This document shows, piece after piece, positions 35,441 through 47,060 of a stretch of 64,000 nt of DNA. The DNA comes from Plectrocnemia conspersa (taxonomy: Eukaryota > Arthropoda > Insecta > Trichoptera > Polycentropodidae), in assembly GCA_009617715.1 (NCBI GenBank), contig VTFK01000073.1, positions 1,302,001 to 1,366,000 of the forward strand. The letters run 5' to 3'. The notes under the pieces are model-generated. The model saw only the letters and a program-made list of their open reading frames with translations, was not told the DNA's origin and ran no database searches. Numbering within the stretch: position 1 is the stretch's first letter; every line of letters starts with the position of its first letter. Both the position numbers and the translations under genes were made by a program.

Positions 35441-35810
35441 TTATTGCATTACATAACTCAAAGAGTTAAAGCATAAGCGCTAAAATACAATACTGTATAT
35501 ATTACAATATTATAAAATTACTGCTTAGCCATTTGATAGTGCACATAAAGCGTTAAAGTGCACATTTAAAATTTATAGCCTAACAAGATTGTTCACATGA
35601 AAAATAAAATTTCATTACTATGCGCCAAAAATATTTTTTGTACTAATACCTAATACATTACATAAGCGAAAAAGCATAAATTTAAATAGCTAGAATATAT
35701 GCGCTATATATATTGTATATTCTTATAAAATTATCATAATTCATATAGCAAATATAAAGTATACGAAAATATACACTAAATAGCTATGAAAATTATAGAA
35801 TTAAATATCA
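35440..35810 (+). repeat. Tandem duplication, two diverged units of about 209 bp
   Basis: CATTACATAA begins at 35447 and again at 35656. Following landmarks recur in order: an AAAGCATAA string, AATAC/AATAT stretches, GCGCTA, TATATATTACAATATTATAAAATTA in unit 1 (given here in part) against a TATATATTGTATATTCTTATAAAATTA-like run in unit 2, then ATAAAG or ATATAAAG. The units differ by many substitutions and small gaps, so the duplication is old. A fragment near 24370-24410 shares TTATTGCATTA and TTTGATAGT and may be a distant relative. Confidence 0.5.
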
Positions 35811-36240
35811 AGTTAATAGAGAATATTTGTTTAAGTACTAACCATCCCAAAGCTAGTTTAAATGTTTAACCCACAATTTGCAACGAAAAGTCTTTTCATT
35901 TTATACACAGACAAAGCCCTCTATCCAAAATCAAAATACTATCACATTTAGCTAGAAAGCTTGTTTAACTAAAACATGAATCTATATTAGATAAAGAATG
36001 CTGCGTGTATATATACATATATATCGTTACATATAATAATATGTTTTTATATTTACTGGCATTTAAATTATTATCGTCTACTAAAACCAACTGCATTCAT
36101 CACTATCTACCAGCGTCACTAGTGCATTTTTACACCTTTCCTTACATCAATCATCAGAAACTAAGAGTGTGATGCATATTAAGACACAATTATAAACTTA
36201 AAAGTATATTTAATATTGTTATATTTATTAAATATTATTA
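35810..36240. other. A/T-rich spacer
   Basis: A/T-rich DNA without recognisable features, with ATATACATATATAT microsatellite-like sequence near 36010. Confidence 0.5.
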
Positions 36241-36560
36241 GTTATACAGATCTTTGGTGACGTCCGTCCTCAGAGTGGCGTAGGTTCTCTTAAGGTGTCA
36301 TTGATAATACTTTAAAAACTGCAATTTCTAGCGGCGAAAAGAGGGCCTCTCTACCTAGTCACATTTTTTATGGAAGGCAAGTGATTAACAACGAATGGTC
36401 TTCTGCAGAATTATGCCCTCTGCAGGTGTTCTAGTGCCGCCAGACCCACTCCATGAGGCTCTGAGACGTCAATCTTCTAGGGTTCCAACAGGCCAAGAGA
36501 GCCTCAACTACCGCGTCTGAAAACTACTGAAATAAAACTGACGCTCGGAAACAGGCGTTT
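36240..36560. other. Moderate-G+C segment of unknown origin
   Basis: About 320 bp set off by composition, with strings such as GGTGACGTCCGTCCTCAGAG, CTCTGCAG and GGCGTTTCCAG. The style resembles the segment at 14060-14350 (many CAGA, GAGAC, CTGAAG) more than it does the CpG islands. It may be an unclassified mobile-element fragment. No decayed domain was recognised in six frames. Confidence 0.3.
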
Positions 36561-36769
36561 CCAGAAATTTGTCCATTTGGATATCTCTTTTGAATTTTCA
36601 TCCATGCAATATTACTTATGTTATTTTACATCTGTGTGACACATGCTGACCGCCATATTGCTAAATTATTTTTTTTCATGATATGAAAATCAAAATTTAT
36701 TTATTACATATCTGTTTCTAAGTACGCGTATAATCATGATAATGTTTCTTTTAAACATGCTCAGTCTCA

Positions 36770-37020
36770 GTCATAAGAAAAGTGAAAATAACATGGACAG
36801 GGTGATGGGCATGAAGGGAGTTTGGGTCGTTTTAGGTTGGGTGGTGAGGTTGTAATTTGGAAAAAGCGGTCACAATGTCATTAAGAGCAGAATGACATCG
36901 CTCATCTCGGCATCGATCTCTCAAGAGCGATATTCGCACATCACTTTTAGCACAAGCGCCGCGAATCGTGACAGTGATGAATGTTGCGGTGGGCTTTCGG
37001 AAATAATTGTCATAAATAAA
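36770..37020. other. G+C-rich island 11, candidate regulatory element
   Basis: Starts with a G/T-rich stretch (36785-36860) and continues into CpG-containing DNA with GAATGACATCGC and CTCAAGAGCGATATTCGC. Ends in A/T-rich DNA with a GTCATAAATAAA string. No open frame of note. Confidence 0.38.
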
Positions 37021-38690
37021 AGGTGTTTTTACCTTTAAAAGCTTTGGCAGTTATTAATGATTATGAAATATCTTACCTGTGCAAATTATTCGTCCGAAAA
37101 ACGAATGAAAACAGCTGTGAAATCTTGGTGTGTAATGACATTAAACATAAAACGAAACTAATATTCATGCATAAAAGTAACAATTATTAAAAATTGAATA
37201 ATACTAAAATATAATGTGTGTTTTAAACCGCAACTTGTAGTTAAATTTAACTACAATTTTACGGTTGAAACAAACTGCCAAATTCATCACAAACATTGTT
37301 GTGTATAGTAAGAACGACGATCATATATTGTCAAAAATATAAATTTAATGTTATTGTACTACAACAGAATAATTTCCTCACATAAGTATGTTCAATAACA
37401 TTTTTTGAGAATAAATAATTCTTGTATTTATAATTTATTACATTTATAAGTAGCAATTTATTATTTTTAGTCTAAAACATTTTGATCTATACTATAAACT
37501 CTCAAAATTAATTATTGTGTAACTGTCTCTCTATGTGATATGAATTTTCTTGAAAGGTGAATATTTTCTTTATGGTAAATATTGTGAAGAGCAGAACAAA
37601 AAATTAAACATCTATATGTTACAGTGTATATGTAAAACTAGTAAAGCTATATTTTCTCTAGTATAAATATATTTTCAATGATTCAACCAGTTGAAATGTA
37701 TTAACAATTGATTTTTAATTTCACTACTTAGTATTGATTGACCTAATACGCATATTTCCACATGATCAGATTCACATAATTGTTACATCTTTTCGTTCAA
37801 CAAAATATTCCAACTTTACTTAATGATAATTCTTAAGCTACAGATTTTGAACTTTTTTATTATGTTGATTCGCTTAGATTATGTTTGAGTCTGAGCAGAA
37901 AATGGACAGTATGCAATTATCCAATATTAAAGAACAACATATAATTTGACTAACGTAATCGAAGCTCATTGAAAGGTAGATAAGCAGCCTTTCCACTTTC
38001 ACCATAAAATTTAGTCCAGATAAGAAGTCACTTTCAAGCTATTAATTTGAGCTTTGAGATGACGTATCTTTATCTATATATTTTTAATGTTACATATTTC
38101 ATTGAACCAAAGCAGAATATATTTCTAGAGGAGATGATCTTACACTATAATTGTAACTTGTAACAATGTATTGTAATTAAGCCATTTCTAGTAGGCTGTC
38201 AGATATTTAATCTACTGCGTAAAGCAAACAGATACTTTTTGACCATTGTTTTTCTTAATCTTTGAATAGATTCAATCATTACTCCTCAGAAGCTCGACAT
38301 AACATCAATATCATCATTAAAATACTATTATACAACACCAATCATGACTTTTCGGACACATTTCTCTATACCCACAGCATTTCTTATGTAAAAAGGTTTC
38401 AATGTATCATATAATATTTCAGTTTTACAGTGTTAAAATCCGTGCTAACTTCTTAGTCATATACTACCTTAAAATCTAAATCTGTACATATAGTATCAAT
38501 ACTAAACTCATGTCTTCTTCAATATTGGTACAGAGTAAAAATCTTAGCTTTTCTCTTATATGTACATATATTTTTATGCAAAACCTTACATTAAGTACGT
38601 ATATATGCAGCCATGACATTATGCAACTGTCTGGTCGTTATGTAAAAGCCAACGGTAATCCATATAAATTCTCGCGTTTTAACTTGTCTT
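37020..38690. other. A/T-rich spacer
   Basis: A/T-rich DNA apart from the palindrome at 37226-37266. The 119-codon plus-strand frame that begins at 38510 runs into the next island and has no domain. Confidence 0.5.
37226..37266. repeat. 22-bp perfect palindrome within a longer dyad
   Basis: Positions 37235-37256 are a perfect 22-bp palindrome centred on GTTAAATTTAAC (half-site TTGTAGTTAAA). Outside it, AACCG (37226-37230) pairs with CGGTT (37262-37266), so the dyad spans 41 bases with small internal mismatches. It could be a binding site for a dimeric factor, a cruciform-prone sequence, or a short MITE-like relic. Confidence 0.85.
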
Positions 38691-39110
38691 GGGCTCGTTT
38701 TTTCACTATTATATCTCTCCGGGTTAAATTGCACGACCAGTGGCCTCACGGTCATTTGAACACTTTTCTCTCTAGTGAAAAGCGCTTTTCGCGTCCGGAC
38801 CTAGGAAAAAAAAAGAATGCAAACAGAAGCGTCCGTGATTCTGCGGTCGGTGGTAACTCTTCGGCATAAATTAGTTGTAGCTTCGTGGTTACACGGTGGC
38901 TCGCTCGGCAGAAGGACGGTTTAATTAGACTACTGCTATTTACTGTCTGAAACCGCTTTTGGATATGCACATTTTCACCGTGCCAACCCCAATTTTCACT
39001 TCCAAATTGCAATTTTATCTTCTAACAGACCTCCGCAATTGCTGTGCTGATGAGAGACGCCCGCAAAAACTTTACGGTGCGAATGAATAAAACTCAGTTG
39101 AGATATGGTC
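38690..39110. other. G+C-rich island 12 with 14-bp palindrome
   Basis: CpG-rich block with the perfect palindrome GAAAAGCGCTTTTC (38777-38790). Frames 38510-38869 (plus) and 38752-39012 (minus) overlap and lack domains. Near 39025-39030 CTTCTAACAG resembles a splice acceptor followed by about 33 open codons, but there is no matching donor or recognised peptide, so I do not call an exon. Confidence 0.42.
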
Positions 39111-40980
39111 ACTTACGTAAACGTAGTTAGACTAAGTTTTAAATAATGCTAACAATCACAATGATTTGTGATTATCTGCTGTAATAATTTTAATAAAATT
39201 ATACAATGTGCGAACTTTAAATTAAAAATTGATTATCGAAAAAAATTTCAACCTTCATTTAAATATTTTTTTATATATCATACAAATATCAAACAATCAT
39301 GAAGTTGATGTTAATGTCATAACATAACATTTAATTTTAAACTATATATAAAAAATATGTGTATATGAACTAAAATTGTCATATAACAATGATAGGAAAA
39401 TGACAATTGATTACAAATGTACATTTCTCTCCTATTTGATTTCACTCATACGTCTGATTTAATTAAAATTATTTCAAAATTATGTATTCGACATGTCTTA
39501 AGTGCTTTAAAATCAATTAATTTTTAACTCGCAAACTATCTAGTACTCGTTCATCCAATTGTGAACTCTCTGAAAGACAGCGATAAAAGTGGTCGGTTGG
39601 CGAGAGGTTAATCCCATCGTCGACCAACCCAAACCAGCTGATTTTCAGGCTCGGCCTGTATAGTATTTATATTCCGACGCCAACAAACATGTTGTATGGA
39701 CTATGCCCTTCTCTGATTTCAACATATGGCTATCTACCATGAACTTCTACGACTCTTTAATTTGTCAGAAACATATGCGGTAACAAATAACGGTTATAAA
39801 TCTAATGCGATTAACTGTATACAGTATATATCTTATTTTTTATTACTCACCACAATTTATATGATCAAAATAATGCGTACTATAGTATTTTATGGATTCA
39901 ATCACTTATATAATTCATTTAGACGTTATTTTAACGACCATTTTGAACATATAAAAATAAATATCAACTTATCTTGAAAGTAAGGCCTGACAATGAAAGA
40001 GCAACAATATCAACAATTGTGTTAATAATTATAAATATTTCACTGACCACCTGTATGCACATACATAAATATAAAATATGTAACATTTGGTTACGGAGAG
40101 GCAAACAATTAGCCAGAGATAGAGAAACAGACAGATTAAGACGCTTTAAAGACTCACAACCGACAATAATTTAACTCGATGCTCCAGCAAAGACTCTCTG
40201 ATTTTTAAGACTGGCGATTTCGACTCAAGTACTTGATAACGGCAGCTACGTTTTAATACGTATGTGGTATTTTATACATGCCTAATAAAATAAACTGCTA
40301 CTAGATTTTTAAACACCTATTTTGGCTGCAAAGTCACACCTTTTCGGCTTTAAAAACCGAAGTATAATGAGTAGAAACGTTAATTCTCACACAAAGAGAA
40401 AGACCTCTAAATTTTTAGTTGTTCATACAGATATTATCATAAAGGCTTAACACGTATTCTGTTAGAGTCTAAATAAACGTATAAAACCAATTAGCGTATG
40501 ATTTTAAGGCATATCATACAATGAGAAAAATATTAACTTTGGCAGTTAAGAATGCAGAGTAAGATGCAAAAAAGAAAGGCGCAGTTGCTAACCTAATATA
40601 AAATATCTATAACTGGCAGCTGTCAATAAAATTGATATCACAAAGGATAGCTAACCTTACCGTAAGCTACCCAAAAAATATTACTTAACAAGAGTTAACA
40701 GGAAACAACGTAAAAAAAGATAAATATAACTTTGTATTTAACCTAACGTGTATTAAATTTATGTGATTTTTAAAATACTATATGCTTATATTATCTATAT
40801 TTTTTAATAGAAGGTACAATACAAAATTATCTAGACGTAACGTATGTGGTTTCGCAAATTCATATTATTATACAATGAATTTTAAGAATTTTTATTAAAG
40901 TCCATACAAACAGAAACCTCTGTCGTAATAAATTATTCATCGAAGAATTTTATCGCGACATAACTCATCGCATAATTATT
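39110..40980. other. A/T-rich spacer
   Basis: A/T-rich. A G+C-richer islet at 39560-39720 contains GGTCGGTTGGCGAGAGG and CATCGTCGACC. The motif at 40327-40358 matches 25366-25396. Frames 39726-39977 and 39974-40174 lack domains. Confidence 0.5.
40327..40358 (+). repeat. Short motif shared with 25366-25396, copy 2
   Basis: TGCAAAGTCACACC, two bases, TTCGGCTTTAAAAACC. Twelve of the first 14 bases and the spacing match copy 1 or differ by one transition. The surrounding sequence does not align clearly, so the shared unit is short. Confidence 0.4.
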
Positions 40981-41350
40981 TGTTCAATGTTGAATAATTT
41001 ATTCGGCCCTCGGACGGCCCAAGCTCTAAGGGCCCCCGGAAGCGGAAAGCTCTTATTTAGAGTAAACGTTTATCCGAAAATTTACGATTGCTCCTTATGG
41101 GTCATAAAATTACGACGATCAAATTTCATTACGCCATTCCGCCGCCGGGCGGGAAGGCCTCTGCTCCTACCATTCGCGAATCGAACGTGTCCACGTTTAA
41201 TTGGCTTACCCGATTCTACCCTGCTTTTCGCGGAAAAATTGAAAAGTGCACAAAAAATCCGAAACTCCATGACCAAAAATAATAGTTAGCGTTACGGCCG
41301 CTAAGGAGATTTGATAGCCAGTATAAAGTAACGGCTGTAGGAAGCTTTTA
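40980..41350. other. G+C-rich island 13, candidate regulatory element
   Basis: Dense in CpG and CCC/GGG (for example CGGCCCTCGGACGGCCC near 41003 and GCCGCCGGGCGGGAAGG near 41142). Open frames on both strands (40987-41289, 41082-41276, 41088-41282) overlap completely, which points to composition rather than coding. ATAAAATTACGAC and TTTAATTGG strings give homeodomain-like cores. Confidence 0.42.
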
Positions 41351-43380
41351 AGGTTATGCGCGATAAAATTTTACAGGAAAATATTTTCACTATGACATTG
41401 TTTTTGTTAGGAGAAAATAATAATACTAGGATTATTGCGCGTGTTTTGAATGTCGTATGCGAGATTGCGCCAGATGGCGATTTATTGCTCGTTTCTGTAT
41501 CGTAAGGTATTTGCGTAAAATTTTACGACTATCTGTATGATTATTCGCTAGGCTTTTGTGCCCATTTGCTCCTGTAAGATAAGTTCAATAAATCAGTTAT
41601 GTTCAGAGATCGGCAATAATTTTACTTGTCGACATTTTATTCGTAATCGCGAACTAAAAATATATTGATTTAAATATTCCTTTTAAATTTTTCATGCAAA
41701 ATATACACCGAGAAGTATCGAATTCGTCGAAAAATTGACGAATGTTATTAACCAGCAGAAATACCTGACGTTGCTCGGACTTTTTGTGAGTGAAAACTAC
41801 AATGATGTTAAAGATAAAAAAAAATCCTTATTGGATAACAATAAATTCCATTAATTACTATTGTAGTGCTTGATCATAAAGCTTTAATATAAGCAAGCGA
41901 TTGACCCTGAAAGATATTACTTATTAATTTATGACCGAGGTTTCTAATCTCACATGTACCTACTAGAATATCGAAGTTAATGTTTATTAATAATAATAAT
42001 TACAAAAGATTATTTTAGTTTGTTTATATCTAGTGACACACAGATTACTTAGATTTATGCCACTATATATCCCACTGATGTAAGTCACATAGCGTCGATG
42101 AATTATTGACACCACCGCTTAGTAACTTTATCAAGCATTTCATTAAGTACAAACTACTTCTAAAATAGATTAAGTTCTTTGGCACTGAAATCAAAGTATC
42201 ACAGTGTCTTGTTTTTTTTATATTTTAATTAAAAAATTATCCGTGTTATAAATCTAGATATTTTTAAAAGGTGAATTTTTCTCCTTAACCCGACACTTAT
42301 TTTTCGGAAATATATTTTACAGCTGTTTGATGTATGAAACATGACACCTCGTAAGACTACTGTTATTTTATAAAGCCTCTATGAAAATGGATACTATATC
42401 ATAATATCACATAAAAAGACAGTGGACCAATGAGATCAATAAGCCATTTCCGAACACAAAGGGAGACTAGATCCATAAACAATACTCCTGTATTATAAAC
42501 TGGTTTCATGATATATACTAATTTTTAATTGCTAGAATGTAATCAAAGAACAATGATCGTTGAAATGTATTATTAGCATTAAACAGATTGTTATATTTTT
42601 AATATATGTATGTTATTTTATTTTTATAACCATTAGTTAACATGAGAAAAGCATTCATATTGCAAAGCAATGTATTGCATGTTATGCGACTCTCTTTGTC
42701 ACAAATCTATTTTCAGTTAATTGAGAATTGAATTGAAATGGTAAATTGTGACATATAATATCATCGGGATTTTTTTTGGAAAAATACCTTCAAATTCAGA
42801 GTTTCCTCTGTCACATATGAATATGTTTAATTCATTAATACCCAACTGCATTTCATTGCAAAATTTGCTGAATTAAAATTTCTTAACAGCATATAACTCT
42901 TAAGAAATACCATGCGCTGTTGTCATCTACTAAATTTTTTTTTAAGAACTGGTGGTGTAGTTTCTTATTATTATTTTTTCAAATGAATCAAGCAAACATG
43001 CTGCAATTGACATCTTCTCTTTAATCAAGAAATTTAGTTGATCTATTTTCAAATAAAATAACCCATACATTAATTGTTTTTTAAAGTATTAAAATATGTT
43101 TATTAAGTAAATTTGTAAGCTTATACCACAATAAATAGCATTGAAATTCACAGCAAAGCATATTATAAAAAAAAGGTTTTAAGTTCGAAAAACAAGTTTT
43201 CTGATTTATAGTATAGCTTTGGTCTGTATTTTCCTTGATAACTGCATGCTTCTCTAAAAATATTTCTTGCAAAATATAACTACCGCGTATTATTTTATTT
43301 GCTCAAAGGACTAAAATGTTCTTACTGACTGTAAACTGAAGGTGCATACATTTATAGATATAAAATCTAGCCGGTGTCCG
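41350..43380. other. A/T-rich spacer
   Basis: A/T-rich DNA with a moderately G+C-richer start (41450-41600). No element or gene recognised. Frame 43081-43272 (minus) lacks a domain. Confidence 0.5.
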
Positions 43381-43620
43381 TTAGTTAGTAACAAAGTGCA
43401 CCTGCTTTCCCGCTGGCTTTGGGCAATTTGGGGGATGAAAAGCGCATCGAGACGAAGCAACAACGTGGATGGTTGAGAATGGTGAGAGTTAACGAGAAAA
43501 GCATTTAGCTTTTTCGCATTCAGATCACGACGCCGTAGTCCAGTGGTTGACCGCTGTCTCTGACCGCACGTTCGATTCGCGATTTAACTTCAATTCCGCA
43601 CAATGGCCAAGCTGTTATAA
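43380..43620. other. G+C-rich islet 14 containing a tRNA-like segment
   Basis: G+C-richer DNA that includes the A-box/B-box arrangement described at 43530-43592. The first part (43380-43480) holds GCTTTCCCGCTGGCTTTGGG and nearby CpGs. No open frame of note. Confidence 0.35.
43530..43592 (+). repeat. tRNA-like or SINE head remnant
   Basis: TAGTCCAGTGG (43539-43549) fits the Pol III A box and GTTCGATTC (about 43573-43581) fits the B box, in the right order and orientation. The boxes are about ten bases too close for a functional tRNA and the anticodon arm does not pair properly. It could be a tRNA pseudogene or the head of a tRNA-derived SINE with an internal deletion. Confidence 0.35.
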
Positions 43621-44090
43621 TTGAGATATAATTTTATCTTTTTGTTGGGTGTTGCGACCGAAGCAATTAGGTTTTAATCGGGTAACAATTTGAAGTCGGT
43701 AATTCATAAGAAATTTATTTTTAATTACATTAATTAATTACGTTCTTTAAAAATCCCTCTTTCTATTTGCTTAATTTATAATTTAACTTGACTTTATTGT
43801 TATTGTTATTAGTTTTGTTACTCATTAAGACTAGATTTTTCGATATTCCATGGTCCTACGATGTCTTTTTTAGCGTCTTCTAAACGATTTGCTTGATTTA
43901 CTATCTTATTTATCCTTGATCTCTGTTTTGGCAGATTTCTTTCATTATTATGAATAAATCGTTAAAATAAAAAAACTGTCCCTTTTTATTATTTTTTAAC
44001 ACAACTGAAAAGAAAACAATCAAACAATATTAAAGATAACATTTAACCACCATGAAATCTTTTATTAGTACAAGGAAGCTTCGCGCTTGC
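43620..44090. other. A/T-rich spacer
   Basis: A/T-rich DNA, no recognised feature. If 43530-43592 is a SINE head, its body would lie here, but no tail is evident. Confidence 0.4.
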
Positions 44091-44650
44091 AAGCTTACAC
44101 ACCTTTAGAAAGTCGTGCTTTCTAGGCAAGACAACCGAGGCGAGGGTTCAAACGACCGTGGACAAATGACGAAAGTTTGTATTATGCAAACTTGGTCCAG
44201 ACGCCCGCCAGAAGCTGACTTATTTAGCGAGCGCCCATACATAAGGGGAAGGTTTAACCGCAATATCGCGATTATGGCGCACCTAAAAGCGAGACCAGCG
44301 GCTTAATTGTCAAATGGTTTGGGGCAAGGTCAAAAGTTTGCCCCTCTCCTAAGCAATCAGGAAGACAAACACTCGACACAATAACCGAGAGCAGAAACGA
44401 GACGATCGGAATGGAGGAGTTCTTTCGCTAATTGTCAAATAACAAACTCGCCCCCGAAATAGCGACGGATCCTTCCAAATGATTAAATCGGCCCACAGAA
44501 GGAAATACGTTCGATCGAAAGCCGATCCTGAAAAACGAGATTTACTTTTTGATGGGATGGAGAGGGTCTATTGAGCGTGACGGACCAGGAAGCGTAAAAA
44601 TGGGACAAAACGTAAGAAGCGTGCAAACTGTCAGGAAGGATTTTTCTTAT
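44090..44650. other. G+C-rich island 15 with a repeated 12-mer
   Basis: A 550-bp CpG-rich block. TAATTGTCAAAT occurs twice in the same orientation (44304-44315 and 44429-44440). It joins a homeodomain-type core TAATTG to TGTCAAA, whose reverse complement TTTGACA resembles TALE (Meis/Hth-like) half-sites. AAGCTTCGCGCTTGCAAGCTT near 44077-44097 is an imperfect palindrome. Frame 44115-44306 lacks a domain. Good candidate for an enhancer. Confidence 0.5.
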
Positions 44651-46600
44651 AAATTTCGTGTTTTTAATATGTATATTTGATCAATTATGTAGTTAATATT
44701 TACCAAACCATTACGAGAGCTTTATAGATTAAGTAATACCGTGTAATTTTTCCTTACTTATATCACTCTATAACCTGAGCTTTTCAGTGACGATAATCAT
44801 GACGAGACTAATCTGTTTAGGTGGACTACATTTTGAAGTAGGTTATCTCAATACATACATTTTGAGTTGGCTAATAATATTTTAATAAATTATTTGATAC
44901 AATGGGTACACCTTATGATTTTTAAATATCTAAGTTAAACTTCAATTTATATCATTCATTATCAATTAAATATATCACACAAAAATATTTTTTTACATTT
45001 GTATTACTTTGTTAGCGTGTATTGAAATATTAATTTATTTCATACATATTTTTTTAATCTAAACATAAAGTAAAATTCGCCGTAAAACCAAAGTAAACAT
45101 TAACCAGAAAAAATTATAAACAAACGTTTTTTTCGTTTTTAAATATTTTTTCAATTAAATTTAGCTCATAAAATCCCCCGAGCAATGTAAAATATAAATT
45201 AGATCGTTAACGAGCGTTTCATTTTCTTTTGCTCTCATCATATATATTTTTTACTTCTCTGAGACAAAATTCGTAACGCGAAAATAAATACTGAATTCAA
45301 AAAAATATAAAAAACTTTCGCTTCTATATGCAGATGCTTCAAAGAAAAATATTTGCAAAGCGAAATCTCAAACAACTCAGTACCATAAAGCACTGGTGAA
45401 AGCTATTGCTTATGAATTGAAAGTTAGGGGTTCAAATTTCAAGAGGCTCACTAATTTTTTATTGTGTATTGAAAGATTGGAATAAAAGATTAAAATAAAT
45501 TTAATTACCTTAAAATAAATTATTCATCTTTACCAAATTTCATCCATTATTAGCAAAGTTTGTATTATAAATAGAGCATGGTCGTAACTTACTTATACTA
45601 TAATATATGTATAGAAAATAAATTAGTTATATATTATTTAATATTAATTCATAACTGCTTTGCTCTGACTATTTACGACTCCTGTGCTAATTACGGTGAT
45701 TTAGGGTTGGAATTATTTTTATTATTTTTCGCTTTTCTAGAAGAACGCTTTTGCATAACCATTGAACTTTTAATAGTTAGATATTCGACAACACCGACAT
45801 TACAGCTCTTATCAACACCATAGCATTTAAAAATGCACCGAATGGCCTTGTTTACGATCCATTAGAGAACCTGACAAAATCTCTTATTGTCACGTACATC
45901 ATTTGGCAAGTTATAAAAACTGATAAACATATTATTTATTACGTTTTTAACGTGTCTTTTTTCACAGACAGGTGGTCCTGACAATTAAAAATATATACAT
46001 ACTTTAAGTAATTGAAAATGAGGCAATATGATAATTCTACAGTTGATTTTAAAAAAAAACTCTTATATGGGTGCCAAGCATATACAACATTGATTAAAAA
46101 AAGACTTTTGGAACATGTTGTGATGCTGTTAGGAACAAAATAGTTTAATCATGTAGTTATTTTACAATTATTTAAATATTGGTGAAGAACGAAAAATTTA
46201 AACTTCGTCAGATCTAAAACTAGAATGAATAATAAGTATCACTTAAGACATCATTGGAGAGGAATGCTGGGGTAGAGTCACGTTGTAGACTATTCTTTAA
46301 AAAATCTTCGAAAGATGAAACTCGTAACAGGGGTAGATGAAGAAACAATTTCTAGCTGGTTATCAAAGTTTATATTTTAGTAAAGTCATATCTGTGGTGT
46401 ATATTTAAAATTATATTTGTGGTAATATTTAAAATCAATTTTCAATATTCGCTCTAATAGTTACACTATTACAATATATTTATGTGGCATTTTTCGGCCA
46501 CCTAACCAATTTGCGTCAATACACAAAGGATATAAATGAATTTATGCAAAAATTTAAATAACGTTCAATTGAAAATCAGGCACCTGTAATCGAATTTAAG
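44650..46600. other. A/T-rich spacer
   Basis: A/T-rich DNA. Contains the possible SINE/tRNA remnant at 45380-45455. Frame 45578-45823 is unrecognised. Confidence 0.5.
45380..45455 (+). repeat. Possible tRNA-derived SINE or tRNA pseudogene
   Basis: TAAAGCACTGGT (45387-45398) resembles a decayed A box and GGGGTTCAAATTTC (about 45428-45441) a decayed B box. Their spacing is about 46 bases between position 8-like and 54-like residues, as in a real tRNA. An anticodon-loop-like CTTATGA sits between. The acceptor and T stems do not pair well, so this is not a functional tRNA. Confidence 0.35.
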
Positions 46601-47060
46601 TTAGTGTTATTTTTTAATAACTGTTACATAAAAACTCAATTTACTTGTATCGCAAACATGGCACGCGATCCGAACACCTCCACATCGAAGCGTTTATCAC
46701 GTCCGCCTTTGAAATATTTCCACAAGAAGCCGACGTACGTAGATATTTTTTCTACTCAAGGAAACTGCAGACTGGGTGTGGAAAAAATCATAAATTTCCT
46801 TTATGCTAACACGGTTTGTTATGATACACCAGGGTTATGGGGGGTATGCCTTCTTTTTCTTCTCCTTAACCGGGCTCGCACGCTAACGGCATAAATTCGA
46901 AAGCTCGTCTTTCAGGAAAACTCGCTTTAACCACGTTCTGGCCTACATTCGATCGCTAAGGGAACATATAATTAATCATCGCCGGGGACTGGTAATTAAT
47001 AAAATGTCGCAGGCTTTCGATAAGGGACAGTTTTCAGTCTAGAAAGTTTTAACGGAGGAA
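46600..47060. other. G+C-rich island 16, candidate regulatory element
   Basis: CpG-containing block with ACTGGTAATTAATAAAATG near 46988, a homeodomain-type TAATTAAT core. The 96-codon plus-strand frame (46604-46894) has no domain. A splice-acceptor-like CTCGTCTTTCAG occurs at about 46903-46914 but the following frame is short. Confidence 0.4.

Noticed and set aside
39025..39130. Exon after the acceptor-like CTTCTAACAG
   Set aside because: About 33 open codons only, no donor, and the peptide matches nothing I know. A donor-like GTAAGT on the opposite strand near 39112 also lacks an exon.
42464..42485. GACTAGATCCA resembling the miR-279 family seed region
   Set aside because: The match stops after 11 bases and no complementary arm is present within 100 bases.
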